Shown here piece by piece: positions 24,901 to 31,900 of a stretch of 64,000 bases of DNA. The notes under the pieces were generated by a model. It saw only the letters and a program-made list of their open reading frames with translations, was not told the DNA's origin and did no database searches. The translations under genes were made by a program, and so were the position numbers. This stretch comes from Seriola aureovittata (taxonomy: Eukaryota; Chordata; Actinopteri; Carangiformes; Carangidae). Where the stretch lies: NCBI RefSeq assembly GCF_021018895.1, contig NC_079368.1, positions 9,989,001 to 10,053,000 on the forward strand, in the 5' to 3' direction. Within the stretch, counting starts at the first letter, position 1. Each line of letters begins with the position of its first letter.

Positions 24901-27600
24901 GCTAGTTCCTGCAGTCTGATCCTGCAGTCAGATCTTAGGGATTTTGAATATTTAAGGATTTACAACCCTGGTTCATTACAGGTCAGGGGAATGTTTCAGC
25001 GTGGTAGAGGGGATAAAGCTATGATGTAAAAACCAGCCTCTCATGAAGAGTGATGTGAGGTGAAGAGACATGTTTCCACTTTCTGCACAGTTATGTCAAG
25101 TTGACAAAGGTGTCTCTGTTCCAAGCCAACTAATCCCCAAACAAAACAGGCATGAGTGCTACAGGGCACGTGTAAACCCCCACAATGCTGAAACCCTCTC
25201 AGCTCTGCTTGATGTTGTGTGGCCCTGAGTACTCATGAATAGGAAACGGATTTATAACTACTCTCGAAAATCTTTTTACAGTAGTTCCACAATAAAATGT
25301 AGTTGACATTATGTTAGGGAACTTAAATAGATGAAAAGGAAATGTTCACTGAGAGCAAAGAACTATCTAGATTCATGTCCTTGGTCGAATTGAAATTGTT
25401 TGATCACACAAATTCATTTTAACCATTAATCACATTCCCAGTAGAATTCTTCAGTTTGTTGTATCCTTGTCATTACTAACCACTGCATCTTTCCCCTATT
25501 TGTCTTCTCCCTCTTCTTCTCCAGCTCCACCAGGTGCTAGTCCAACTCCAGACAGGAGAGAAAGAACAGGATTTCTCCCTCTTGCCCATTCAGGTGTCCA
25601 TCAGTGTGCAGCTATGGAGACTGCCAGGATGCCATGAATTTCTTGCTGCTCTTGGTGAGTCAACTGTCACCTAAGGAAACTACTCCAACTTCTCACCCAG
25701 CATGCATCCTTGTGTCCCTGTGGGCTCACAGACACAATGACACCTTGATACATTTCTAAGTTACAACTGTTGTCCTTTTGGGTGTGTGCAGGATTTGACT
25801 TATGTGAGGTAGGCCAAGAAGAGGTGGTGCTGAAGACAGGCAAGCTAGCCAACCGCCGCACCTTGCACTTTGCTCTCCAGTCTCTGCTGGCGCTGTTTGG
25901 TAAGTACACTTGATTTGCTCATGTTTGTTGTATCAATTCTTCTTCTGAATATTTTCAGTCGCTTGACTCTACATCCCTCTCTTTCTACAGACTCCACAGA
26001 ACTGCCCAAGCGTCTGAGCCTGGACAGCTCATCTTCCCTCGAGTCTCTAGCTTCTGCCCAGTCTGTGTCCAACCCCCTGCCCATGGGATATTCAAGTCTT
26101 CCCTTCTCTCCTCCTTGCCTGGACAATCAGGCATCAGATGCCATCTCTGTCTATAGCCTCAGCTCTGTAGCCTCCTCCATGAGCTTTGCCTCCAAATCAG
26201 ACTGTGACTTCCTTGGTCGACGCACTGGGGCCACAGCACACTACTCTGTCCACAAACACCCTCACGTTCCCCGAAGCCGTTCCTCACCTCATGGGGCAGC
26301 TGCTGCAGTGGCAGGAGCCCGGGGGGACGAGGAGGAATATGAGGGTTTTTCCATAATCAGCAGCGAGCCGCTAGGAAGTCACTGTGACTCCCTGCCTCTG
26401 CCGCCAGGCCACAGCCAGCGCCATCACCGTGGCGGCAGGGGGGTTGTCGGCGGGTCTAGCACAGGAGCAGGGAGAGGCTACACTGTATCAGTATCATCGA
26501 GGGGCAGTGTCAGCACCCCCACATCTCCTGTCAAAACATGCCTGGTGCCCAGCCCAAACTCACCATTCCAGAAGGTGGGTAAGGTGAGCAGTTCAGATAC
26601 AGGTGAATCTGACCAGTCTAGTACCGAGACCGACAGTACTGTCAAGTCTCAGGAAGAAAAAACTGTCCCTCTCGATCCTCAGGAGCTGGCCCAGAAGATT
26701 CTGGAGGAGACTCAGAGCCATCTACGGGCTGTGGGTAGTCTTCAGCGAGCGGGGGCAGAGGGTGGGACAGCTGGAGGAACCTCAGCTCGGAGCAGCGCCT
26801 TCCGCTCTTCTGAAACTAGCGCTTTCAGCCGTCCTAACAGCAGTGCTAGTGGCCGAGCTCAGTCTTCCCCAAGACCCAAACCTCCCTCACGTTCCTCCTC
26901 ACTGCAGAAGATAAGCTCTGGCTACAATAGTCCTGCAGTCTCTGAGTCTTCCCAAAAGGAAGGCAGCCATCCTTCACCCACTCTGGACAGCCATGCACAG
27001 TTCAAATTGAAGTACCCAAGCTCCCCATATAGCGGCCACATCTCTCGTTCCCCAAGTAATGTGTCTCCCAGTTCTGGTCACCAGTCCCCGGCTGGTAGTG
27101 CTCCATCCCCTGCCCTCTCCTACTCCTCTACCGGCTCTGCCTGCTCGACATCAGCTGATGCTCCAGACTTGGACCGACTAAGAAGAGGGGTCATTGATGA
27201 AAAAGTCCAAGCGATCCACAATCTGAAGACCTTTTGGGCTAATGCTGCAGCTCAGCAGCAGCAGCAACATCTAGGTCCTGTCAAAGCAGTCCACAGTGCT
27301 CCTGGACCCCTCGCTTCTGCCAGTAGGGATGTACTGAGCCTTCTGAACCTCTCCCCACGCCATTGCTCCCCTCATGATACCCAAGACAGCCTGGAGCTGC
27401 GGGAGCTGGGGCTGCAGTCACTGGACAGGGGCAGCAAGAACTCTTCCAATGGACACCACTGCTCCAACACCAGAAAAGTGGCCCCGTCACCTACTATTTC
27501 CACAAGCAGTAGCCCTGGTGCTCGTTCTATCCGACTACCTGCTGGCAATGGATACAAGTTCCTGTCGCCTGGAAGATTTTTCCCTTCCTCTAAATGCTGA
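1993..27600 (+). CDS. ttc28: TTC28, tetratricopeptide repeat protein 28 (3' part, 19 exons, spliced)
   Basis: Nineteen exons join in phase into about 2015 codons ending at TGA 27598-27600. Visible residues 1-660 are about 18 TPR units with a 40-residue period (pattern xAYGNLGxxYxxLGxYxxAxxYxxxxLxxA). Residues 660-925 are a linker. Residues about 925-1290 form a CHAT-like caspase-fold domain. Residues 1290-1480 are a conserved C-terminal helical region, and 1480-2015 are Ser/Pro-rich and disordered, ending SPGRFFPSSKC as I remember for vertebrate TTC28. TTC28 is reported as an Aurora B partner acting at the spindle midzone and midbody. Human TTC28 has about 2480 residues, so some 465 N-terminal residues lie upstream; the first visible exon starts inside a codon. 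PITPNB and MN1 follow in the same orientation, as on human 22q12. The identification is firm, but individual splice junctions are read by eye. Confidence 0.95.
2924..3468 (+). CDS. ttc28: TTC28 window exon 2 (TPR units)
   Basis: 545 nt; acceptor TTTCAG|GTTAAG and donor CACCG|GTGAGT, ending two nucleotides into a codon. Encodes visible residues 266-446, four to five TPR units (for example RAYGNLGDCYEALGDFEEAI). The intron before it is only 134 bp. Confidence 0.93.
3469..4725 (+). other. ttc28: TTC28 intron (1.26 kb)
   Basis: No coding content seen. A poly-A run lies at about 4290-4306. The stretch 3690-3990 has higher complexity than the surrounding intron and is flagged as a possible non-coding conserved element. 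The acceptor is CTGCAG at 4720-4725. Confidence 0.7.
4726..5249 (+). CDS. ttc28: TTC28 window exon 3 (TPR units)
   Basis: 524 nt; starts with one nucleotide that completes the Arg codon of the previous exon and ends GGAAG|GTGAGT with one nucleotide carried over. Encodes visible residues 447-621, five TPR units including RAYGNLGLTYESLGNYERAV and LAYGSLGRTHHALQNYSQAV. Confidence 0.93.
5250..10051 (+). other. ttc28: TTC28 intron (4.8 kb)
   Basis: The largest TTC28 intron in the window. It holds poly-T tracts (about 6298-6330, 7914-7931, 8038-8054, 9320-9336), short GT tracts (5410-5480, 8558-8600), an AT-rich non-repetitive stretch (about 6780-7760) and a CT-rich region before the acceptor. I recognised no exon, RNA gene or intact mobile element. 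Confidence 0.65.
9962..10017 (+). repeat. (CT)n / CCCTCT microsatellite
   Basis: About 56 bp of CCCTCT units passing into pure CT, 34 bp upstream of the next exon. It probably serves as, or lengthens, that exon's polypyrimidine tract. Confidence 0.9.
10052..10161 (+). CDS. ttc28: TTC28 window exon 4
   Basis: 110 nt, phase-matched on both sides (CTGACAG|GC and CATCAG|GTAAAG). Encodes visible residues 622-658: the end of the TPR array, with motifs RLAEQLARREDEAKIRH and GLSLWASGNLEEAQHQ. Confidence 0.93.
10162..13040 (+). other. ttc28: TTC28 intron (2.9 kb)
   Basis: Begins with a CTCCT pentanucleotide repeat (about 10217-10248). Poly-T runs lie at about 10553-10568 and 10720-10731. At 12823-12836 there is a CCATCTAGTGGCC motif resembling a CTCF core. 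No coding exon recognised. Confidence 0.65.
10217..10248 (+). repeat. (CTCCT)n pentanucleotide repeat
   Basis: About six CTCCT units just downstream of TTC28 window exon 4. A much longer array of the same unit occurs at 57.6 kb. Confidence 0.85.
13041..13170 (+). CDS. ttc28: TTC28 window exon 5
   Basis: 130 nt; acceptor TTATCAG|CTCTAC and donor CCTAG|GTATGT, one nucleotide carried over. Encodes visible residues 659-701 beginning LYRASALFETIRHEAQ, a helical stretch after the TPR array. Confidence 0.93.
13313..13531 (+). CDS. ttc28: TTC28 window exon 6
   Basis: 219 nt; acceptor CCACAG|GCCACC and donor GAGCAG|GTAAGA. Encodes visible residues 702-774, with motifs ALAVAERGRTRAFADLL and ALVLYFSMAAGYLYSWLL. 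The AERGRTRAFADLL motif is typical of the linker leading into CHAT domains of TPR-CHAT proteins. Confidence 0.93.
13532..15481 (+). other. ttc28: TTC28 intron (1.95 kb)
   Basis: Contains CA tracts (about 14958-14973 and 15099-15118) and a run of 10 C (about 15149-15158). No exon, RNA gene or mobile element recognised. Confidence 0.65.
15482..15641 (+). CDS. ttc28: TTC28 window exon 7
   Basis: 160 nt; acceptor TCCAAAG|GT (AAAG rather than the usual CAG) and donor AGCCG|GTGAGA. Encodes visible residues 775-827: GILKFHEVYLGEGV, then a Gly/Ser-rich segment, then LEQHIASAREALGVESYYSR. The Gly/Ser part looks poorly conserved. Confidence 0.92.
15642..18240 (+). other. ttc28: TTC28 intron (2.6 kb)
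   Basis: Carries a run of 13 C (about 15851-15863), a fish-type interspersed repeat (about 16255-16560), a poly-A run (about 16631-16645) and a CT-rich acceptor tract ending CTTTCAG at 18240. No coding exon recognised. Confidence 0.65.
16255..16560. repeat. Teleost interspersed repeat (degenerate)
   Basis: The stretch contains blocks I recognise from a very common perciform dispersed repeat: GATCAAAGGTCAAAGATCAAG, then a TTTTTGGCCATA block, then AATTATGACAAAATTTCACAC, then a CACCTTGACATCATGATATTC block, and finally an AACAGAAGGGGAGATTGTGAC block. No reading frame or terminal inverted repeats were seen. The family was not assigned, and the boundaries are approximate. Confidence 0.5.
18241..18381 (+). 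CDS. ttc28: TTC28 window exon 8
   Basis: 141 nt; acceptor CTTTCAG|C after a CT-rich tract, donor CAACAG|GTAGGA. Encodes visible residues 828-874 with the acidic motif SSETESEAGDLLDQQFEEL and TDPTGFLRMVSRNNLFNR. Confidence 0.93.
18382..21392 (+). other. ttc28: TTC28 intron (3.0 kb)
   Basis: Carries a poly-A run (about 18467-18482), a 75-bp (GT)n tract and two stretches (about 19030-19110 and 19490-19700) rich in homeodomain-type cores (TAATTG, TAATCC, ATTAAG). A CTCF-like CCATCTAGTGG lies at about 20491-20501. No coding exon recognised. Confidence 0.6.
18911..18985 (+). repeat. (GT)n microsatellite, about 75 bp
   Basis: Nearly perfect GT dinucleotide array in a TTC28 intron, likely length-polymorphic and able to form Z-DNA. 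Open frames made of Cys-Val or His-Thr repeats over it are artefacts. Confidence 0.95.
21393..21537 (+). CDS. ttc28: TTC28 window exon 9
   Basis: 145 nt; acceptor ATGCAG|G and donor GAGGGG|GTGAGT. Encodes visible residues 875-923: SCQSMTSLFSNTMSP, a Ser/Arg-rich spacer and PPLRALYDLLIAPMEG, the segment entering the CHAT-like domain. Confidence 0.93.
21703..21882 (+). CDS. ttc28: TTC28 window exon 10 (start of CHAT-like domain)
   Basis: 180 nt, phase 0 on both sides; acceptor TGTCAG|GGC and donor GCAAAG|GTTGAG. Encodes visible residues 924-983. GELYLIPFALLKG matches the first conserved CHAT motif (strand plus PF-x-LL), and FSLIAVPSINGL follows. The donor GTTGAG is weak, and read-through would add about 20 residues before a stop. 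Confidence 0.92.
21996..22540 (+). CDS. ttc28: TTC28 window exon 11 (CHAT-like domain, His motif)
   Basis: 545 nt; acceptor TCGCAG|GCT and donor GCTGGG|GTAGGT. Encodes visible residues 984-1164. The CHAT His motif is present as CAHFATHISWKLAALVL, in the second conserved element of the fold. An inserted Gly/Ser/Arg-rich spacer follows (about 22290-22400), then GYTIPESLHMQ, and then LTAADILDLRLPVKLVVLG, the strand that normally carries the catalytic Cys. Confidence 0.93.
22812..23059 (+). CDS. ttc28: TTC28 window exon 12 (CHAT-like domain, Cys motif region)
   Basis: 248 nt; acceptor GCTACAG|T and donor GGGCAG|GTTAGA. Encodes visible residues 1165-1247: GSYQESSSKVTADGVVGLTR, RAFLAAGAQCVLVSLWPV and the YSHPSNWAG motif, the classic C-terminal half of CHAT. 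In active CHAT proteases the strand ends LSAC; here it reads LGSY (Tyr codon 22816-22818), so the nucleophile is missing. The fold is probably kept and proteolysis lost. Confidence 0.93.
23178..23302 (+). CDS. ttc28: TTC28 window exon 13
   Basis: 125 nt; acceptor GTCCAG|GA and donor CACCTG|GTGAGA. Encodes visible residues 1248-1289, beginning GYMLIGNDVKLNSPSSLIGQ, the last CHAT strand and the following helix. The intron before it is 118 bp. Confidence 0.93.
23425..23656 (+). CDS. ttc28: TTC28 window exon 14
   Basis: 232 nt; acceptor TTGCAG|GTGGAG and donor GCTGG|GTGTGT (weak at +5). Encodes visible residues 1290-1366, including VEKSLQRIQNGQRNSMYTS and GWQALLTAVGFRLDSAGTG, a block I remember as highly conserved in vertebrate TTC28. 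Confidence 0.92.
23909..23985 (+). CDS. ttc28: TTC28 window exon 15
   Basis: 77 nt; acceptor CCTTAG|GT and donor ACCGA|GTAGGT. Encodes visible residues 1367-1392, GLPPPALQALCKLITASEAG to LINR. Ends on a codon boundary. Confidence 0.9.
23986..24654 (+). other. ttc28: TTC28 intron (669 bp) before the 24-nt exon
   Basis: No coding content recognised. The last 40 bases contain a CTCTCTCCCCTGCCCC pyrimidine tract, then a purine-richer stretch, and end in AAG, a weak acceptor for the microexon. Confidence 0.65.
24655..24678 (+). CDS. ttc28: TTC28 window exon 16, 24-nt microexon
   Basis: Encodes eight residues AVKNMVAM, matching the sequence expected at this point of vertebrate TTC28 between ...QLINR and LHQVLVQL. 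Acceptor TCTGAAG|GCT is weak; donor GATG|GTAAGT is strong. Length is a multiple of three, so skipping it would keep frame. Too short to appear in ORF searches. Confidence 0.82.
24679..25524 (+). other. ttc28: TTC28 intron (846 bp)
   Basis: No coding exon, RNA gene or repeat recognised. Ends in a CT-rich tract and TCTCCAG at 25518-25524. Confidence 0.65.
25525..25654 (+). CDS. ttc28: TTC28 window exon 17
   Basis: 130 nt; acceptor CTCCAG|CTCCAC and donor CTCTTG|GTGAGT. Encodes visible residues 1401-1443: LHQVLVQLQTGEKEQD, then VSISVQLWRLPGCHEFLAAL. One nucleotide is carried to the next exon. Confidence 0.93.
25792..25899 (+). CDS. ttc28: TTC28 window exon 18
   Basis: 108 nt; acceptor GTGCAG|GA and donor GTTTG|GTAAGT. 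Encodes visible residues 1444-1479: GFDLCEVGQEEVVLKTGKL and RRTLHFALQSLLALF. The intron that follows is only 91 bp, and retaining it would shift the frame. Confidence 0.93.
25991..27600 (+). CDS. ttc28: TTC28 last coding exon (disordered Ser-rich tail)
   Basis: 1610 nt from CTACAG|AC to TGA 27598-27600. Encodes visible residues 1480-2015. It opens DSTELPKRLSLDSSSSLESL, then has AISVYSLSSVASSMSF, the acidic EEEYEGFSIISSEPLG, SPVKTCLVPSPNSPFQKVGK, the helix LDPQELAQKILEETQSHL, and many SP/SxxS sites. It ends GYKFLSPGRFFPSSKC. Several conserved blocks in a disordered background suggest kinase or partner docking sites. A short Q run sits near 27255-27270. Confidence 0.96.
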
Positions 27601-28640
27601 GACATTTCAAACGGTCCTATACTTTTACCTGTCATTTACTATCCTGTGTGCTGGAGGAGTAGGGCACTTTTTGAAGACCACTATTGGTCCACCAAGTTTG
27701 ACTGACAGTGAGAAGATTTGATTGGTCAGTGAGTGTGACCCTGCAGAGGCACATGAATGCTTTAGAGGATGTCTTGTCTTTGTGCCCATAACACTGTAAA
27801 TGGCAATGAGAAATACTCAACGACCTGATACTGTGTTTGTGTGTAACTGTGTGTCAGGTAGATGTAAATGCCATTTGGTATTTTTCCCCCAAAACTTTGC
27901 TGTTTGTGTGGGCCAAGATGCAACAGCTATGACTGATTTTCTCTAAAGTTAATGGTTATTGTTATTATTGTTTGTTATTGTTATTAATATTATAATAATT
28001 ATTATTATGTTTTGTAAATTAATTCCAGTGTTTCACAATCAGTATTAAGCGTTTTTATATTATTAAAAAGTGAACAAACCTGTACCATGTAAAGATGGAT
28101 AGAGTGGGAAAAAAAAGATTTAATATTTTTTATTGAAATCAAAAGGGCATTTTGCCTGATTTCTTTGTGAATTGACTGTCTCCTCTGAAGCATGGATTCT
28201 CTTGCTATTCAATGTTAAGTACCATGTATGACTTTTTAGCCCATGATTTTTTGAGATTAAACATGAAAGTTTCATGACAACCATCTGTCATTTATCAGTA
28301 AACAGTTTCAATAAAAAAACATCATGTCTGCTTTCTTGTATTCCTCACTTTATATTATTCTATCATCTGGCACCACTGTGTGACAGCCATATATTTCTTT
28401 CACACAATAGTAACTTTACTTTGTCTGTTTTGTTCACCTTTTTTAGGCTTCTGAAAATTCTTCAAGTGCAACAGTTTGAGAAGAAAAGAATATGTCTTTG
28501 GCTGAGCTACTCACAATTCATGTTCACAACAGTGTTATGAGGTGGCACAAGCAAAAATGTTTGGAAGTCCTTATTATTAAAGGATTTTTTTCTATTGCTT
28601 CCCAAATAAATCTGAAATAACGCCGTCTTAACAAATGATG
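27601..28640 (+). other. ttc28: TTC28 3' UTR (approximate end)
   Basis: Starts after TGA 27598-27600. Contains an AT-rich ATT/TTA stretch at about 27955-28015 that could bind RNA-stability factors. Candidate poly(A) signals are ATTAAA 28256-28261, AATAAA 28310-28315 and AATAAA 28605-28610; which is used cannot be told from sequence. Confidence 0.65.
28310..28315 (+). terminator. ttc28: AATAAA polyadenylation signal (TTC28 candidate)
   Basis: Canonical hexamer 710 bp after the stop, followed by T-rich sequence. An ATTAAA lies 54 bp upstream (28256-28261), and a second AATAAA lies at 28605-28610. Confidence 0.55.
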
Positions 28641-28689
28641 TGGTTTTAAGTTGATGTGCTGAATAACTGGCATGATCAGAGCAGCTGTA

Positions 28690-28880
28690 CAATGGGCGGG
28701 TTAAAAACCAGCAGGGAGAAACTTTATTGGTTGAAACTAATTAGCAGGTTCGTCTGTGCCTCCTTCTGCAAATCACCGCTTACGAGGGAGGGACCGGGCG
28801 CTGCTCTTAGCAGCTCATGACGTCAGTAGCAATCAGCGGTAGCTGGGCAGCGCCAGTGGTGTCGAGAGGAGTGAGCTACG
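28690..28880 (+). promoter_or_regulatory. pitpnb: PITPNB promoter and 5' UTR
   Basis: A GC box GGGCGGG (28694-28700), a reverse CCAAT box ATTGG (28726-28730) and a perfect CRE palindrome TGACGTCA (28818-28825) precede the PITPNB ATG at 28881. No TATA box is placed convincingly. The exact transcription start is not visible. TTC28 3' end and this promoter are within a few hundred bases. Confidence 0.6.
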
Positions 28881-28900
28881 ATGGTCATCATCAAGGAGTA
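28881..28900 (+). CDS. pitpnb: PITPNB coding exon 1
   Basis: 20 nt: ATG plus five codons (MVIIKE) and two nucleotides of the Tyr7 codon, donor GAGTA|GTAAGT. Start context has A at -3 and G at +4. Matches the known PITP N-terminus. Confidence 0.93.
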
Positions 28901-31900
28901 GTAAGTGCTATGTTACTGTATACACTGTTCTGTTTTTATCATTTTGAAACCACAGCGTCGTTTAGTTACAGATTCGTTTGGGCAGGGTGTTTTTTTCAGT
29001 GGTAGTACACCGATGAAAACTTTTCATCTTGCCTCAGTGTGTGTGTGTGTCAGACACACGAGGGAAGGGTGGGATTGCTCAAGAGCTGCTGTGGCCTACC
29101 GGCGTTGACAGCAACACGGCTCTGTATGACAGCTGCCGTAATCTCACAGTCTGTCATGCGTTCACGTTAAGCAGCTGACTTTTGAACACTTCAGACTATG
29201 GTTTATGTTATGATTTTAAAAGATATGCGCACCGACATTTGTGCGTTCAAGCTGTACAGCTCCCAACTAACTTGAGCTACGAATTAGCTCACGATTTGCT
29301 AATGCTAGCTAACCTAACGGTATAACCTGAATGCGGAATCACCTAGCGCTGCTAATGTTATCTTAGCAACATTGACACATAAACCCGTTCTGGCGCCAGC
29401 TAATCTTACTCAAGATAAAAAACTTTGACTAATAAGCGAATTTGCTGGTTGTTTCTTGTGTTTATGTGTGTCAAACCAAGCTGTTTAGAGCTTAGAACTA
29501 GCTAGCGGTAGTAGTATTTAAGTTAGGCTAGCTAACTTAGCTAATAGGTGTATGAGTCATGAAGTTGGATCAAAAGATGCTCGTGTTGACATGAAAGCCA
29601 TTGTCAATTGGAAAAATATCACAGCAGTAAACTAGCCGTAAGCCTATACAGAAAAATGTATCCACTTATGAAAACTATTGCCAATTTTTGTCTGCTGGAC
29701 CTAAAAATAAAAGGACGCTTGTTTGTAACTTTGGGTCCATCAGTAAGTCTGTTACAAAATTATTCTCCCGACCTGGTCAGCTAGTAAAATTTGTCTTTTC
29801 ATAGGGATGAAAAGATGTGTGTATTTGATGAACATGTCTTATTTTAATGTAATAGTTAAAACATTGTTTTTGTGTCTCCTACTCAGATTAAATTTATAAG
29901 TCATTTAAATGCTGTAAATTCTGTGGCACAGGAACGTCACAGGAGTTTAACAAGTAAGAGTAGAAGTTTTTGTCATCATAATAAACAGAAGCTTAATAGC
30001 TAAAGTATAAAAACCAGACTCCAATATACAGAAATGTGAACTAACTTCATTAAAATAAAAAATTTCTTGACTGTTAGATTAGTGTTATTGTGTGGATCAT
30101 GTATATTTAGTTTTTTTTTTTTTTTTTTTTTTTTTTATCTGACTCGTCTACATCTTTGCTCCGTCCATACTGTGTTTCTATTTAGGAACATGATTGTATT
30201 TTAGGTCTAATTGGTATTTCTTAGGTCCATACATTTATTTTGAATACCCTGTGGTTTATTTTGATATTAGGGTAGATGGTTGATGAGTCTGGGTTTAATT
30301 CTGCACAGAAATCCAGGAACTCAAAATACTGATTAGAGTTATGTAAAACCATGTTATCTCAGTGTGTCATGCCAAACATATTACTTTTAACATGTTTAGA
30401 AACTTCTGCTGTTCATGGGTTTAATTCCATCACCTGTGTGCTAAGTAGAAAATCACAATGACATTTCTAAAATTGGCAGAACTAGGGCAGGGGGCCACTG
30501 GTCAACTATACTAAGTGACAACAGATTGTGTGTACATGAATCCACAATCATGTAGTATTCCTCTAATGTGCTACCACAAATTACATACATCCTTTTAAAC
30601 AATTTAAAAACTGCATGTACTCACTATACTCTGTCCAGGTCATTCCTCAAACTGGAGAACTATCACGATGTGCCTCTGTGCCCTTTGATTGTGATGAAGT
30701 CATCATCACACATTAGGAATCCTTGCCTTTTAGAGATGTCATTGGTCTCATCATAGCAGCCTGGAGTGAAAAAACACCCTGTCTGTCACTGGGTGTTATT
30801 GTGAAGATTAACCTTATTTCAATACAAGTTAATAAAGTAGTGTCAATTCTGGACAAAATGTAAATTCTCATTGTCATGAGTTGGTTTCCGACAGCTCATT
30901 ATCTATTTCAAAGAGTGTGTGGATTGAAAACAAAGTGTGTGTCTGTCTGTGTTTGAATAAAGCCTTACTTTAGATTTATATTTTGAGAGAACTTCCTCTG
31001 CCTGCCATGTTTTTTTTGTTTGTTTTTTTTCATTCTCTGGCACCGTGTGGTTAGTGGTGACTGCAAGAAGCATCATGTACATCGGGGTAAATGTTGCAAT
31101 TGCTTTGAGTGCAGCATACCACACCCTGAAGTAGACTTCTACTGGGATAGAAAGAAAAACAGTTTCAATGTACTTTTAGTATGCATTAAGTAAAGACGTT
31201 TGTATATCTCGTGTCTCCCTTTCTCACACCTCTTTAATTGGACATCTCGTAGCTATATTCAGTCTTGGCTCCATTCAAGTCTTACTTTTCCACTCTGGAC
31301 TAGTGATGGTTTCCACTCCTCTTGCTGAAGTCAGCAGTGTGTCGAACTAGCCAGTAGTAGTTTTTTCCTCAGGAAGAGTGGCCCACAACCAGCTTCCTGT
31401 TCTTTAGCGATGAGAAGGTTTGTGTGCATTGTGGAGGTTATCTATAAGGCCACGGTGTAGTGCGCATGACAGCAAAATGGCTTCTTCTGCACTGGTTTTT
31501 CATTTTTGCTTCATACTGTGTGGAGAGTGACAGACAATTGACACGTCATAGTCATTAATATAATACGTTTTTTGTCTATTGATGTCATTGCATATAGATG
31601 TCTTGATGCATCGAAAAACAAGTTTCTTCTTTCTAGTTATGGAGAGTTAATGTTTTGAATGATCAGTTTTATGCATTTGCAGTATCAATGTGTTTTTGTC
31701 GTATTGATTAATTTGTTATTCATTTTCAAATATTTACACATTTTGGATCACTAATTGGATCTGAAAATTATGATGAGGCATGTTTTTCTGCACCTTCCTT
31801 GAATGTAAAGTTATTTTTGGTGGTAATGTTATACTTAAGCTTGTTCGCTTTGAATTAAAGTAAAATTGTAATGCTCCTGGCGGTTTAATATTGAATGAAT

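Noticed and set aside
25900..25990. 91-bp TTC28 intron read as coding (576-codon open frame from 25870)
   Set aside because: The intron is open in the frame of the last exon, but not in the frame carried from exon 18. Splice sites are good and phases agree when it is removed.
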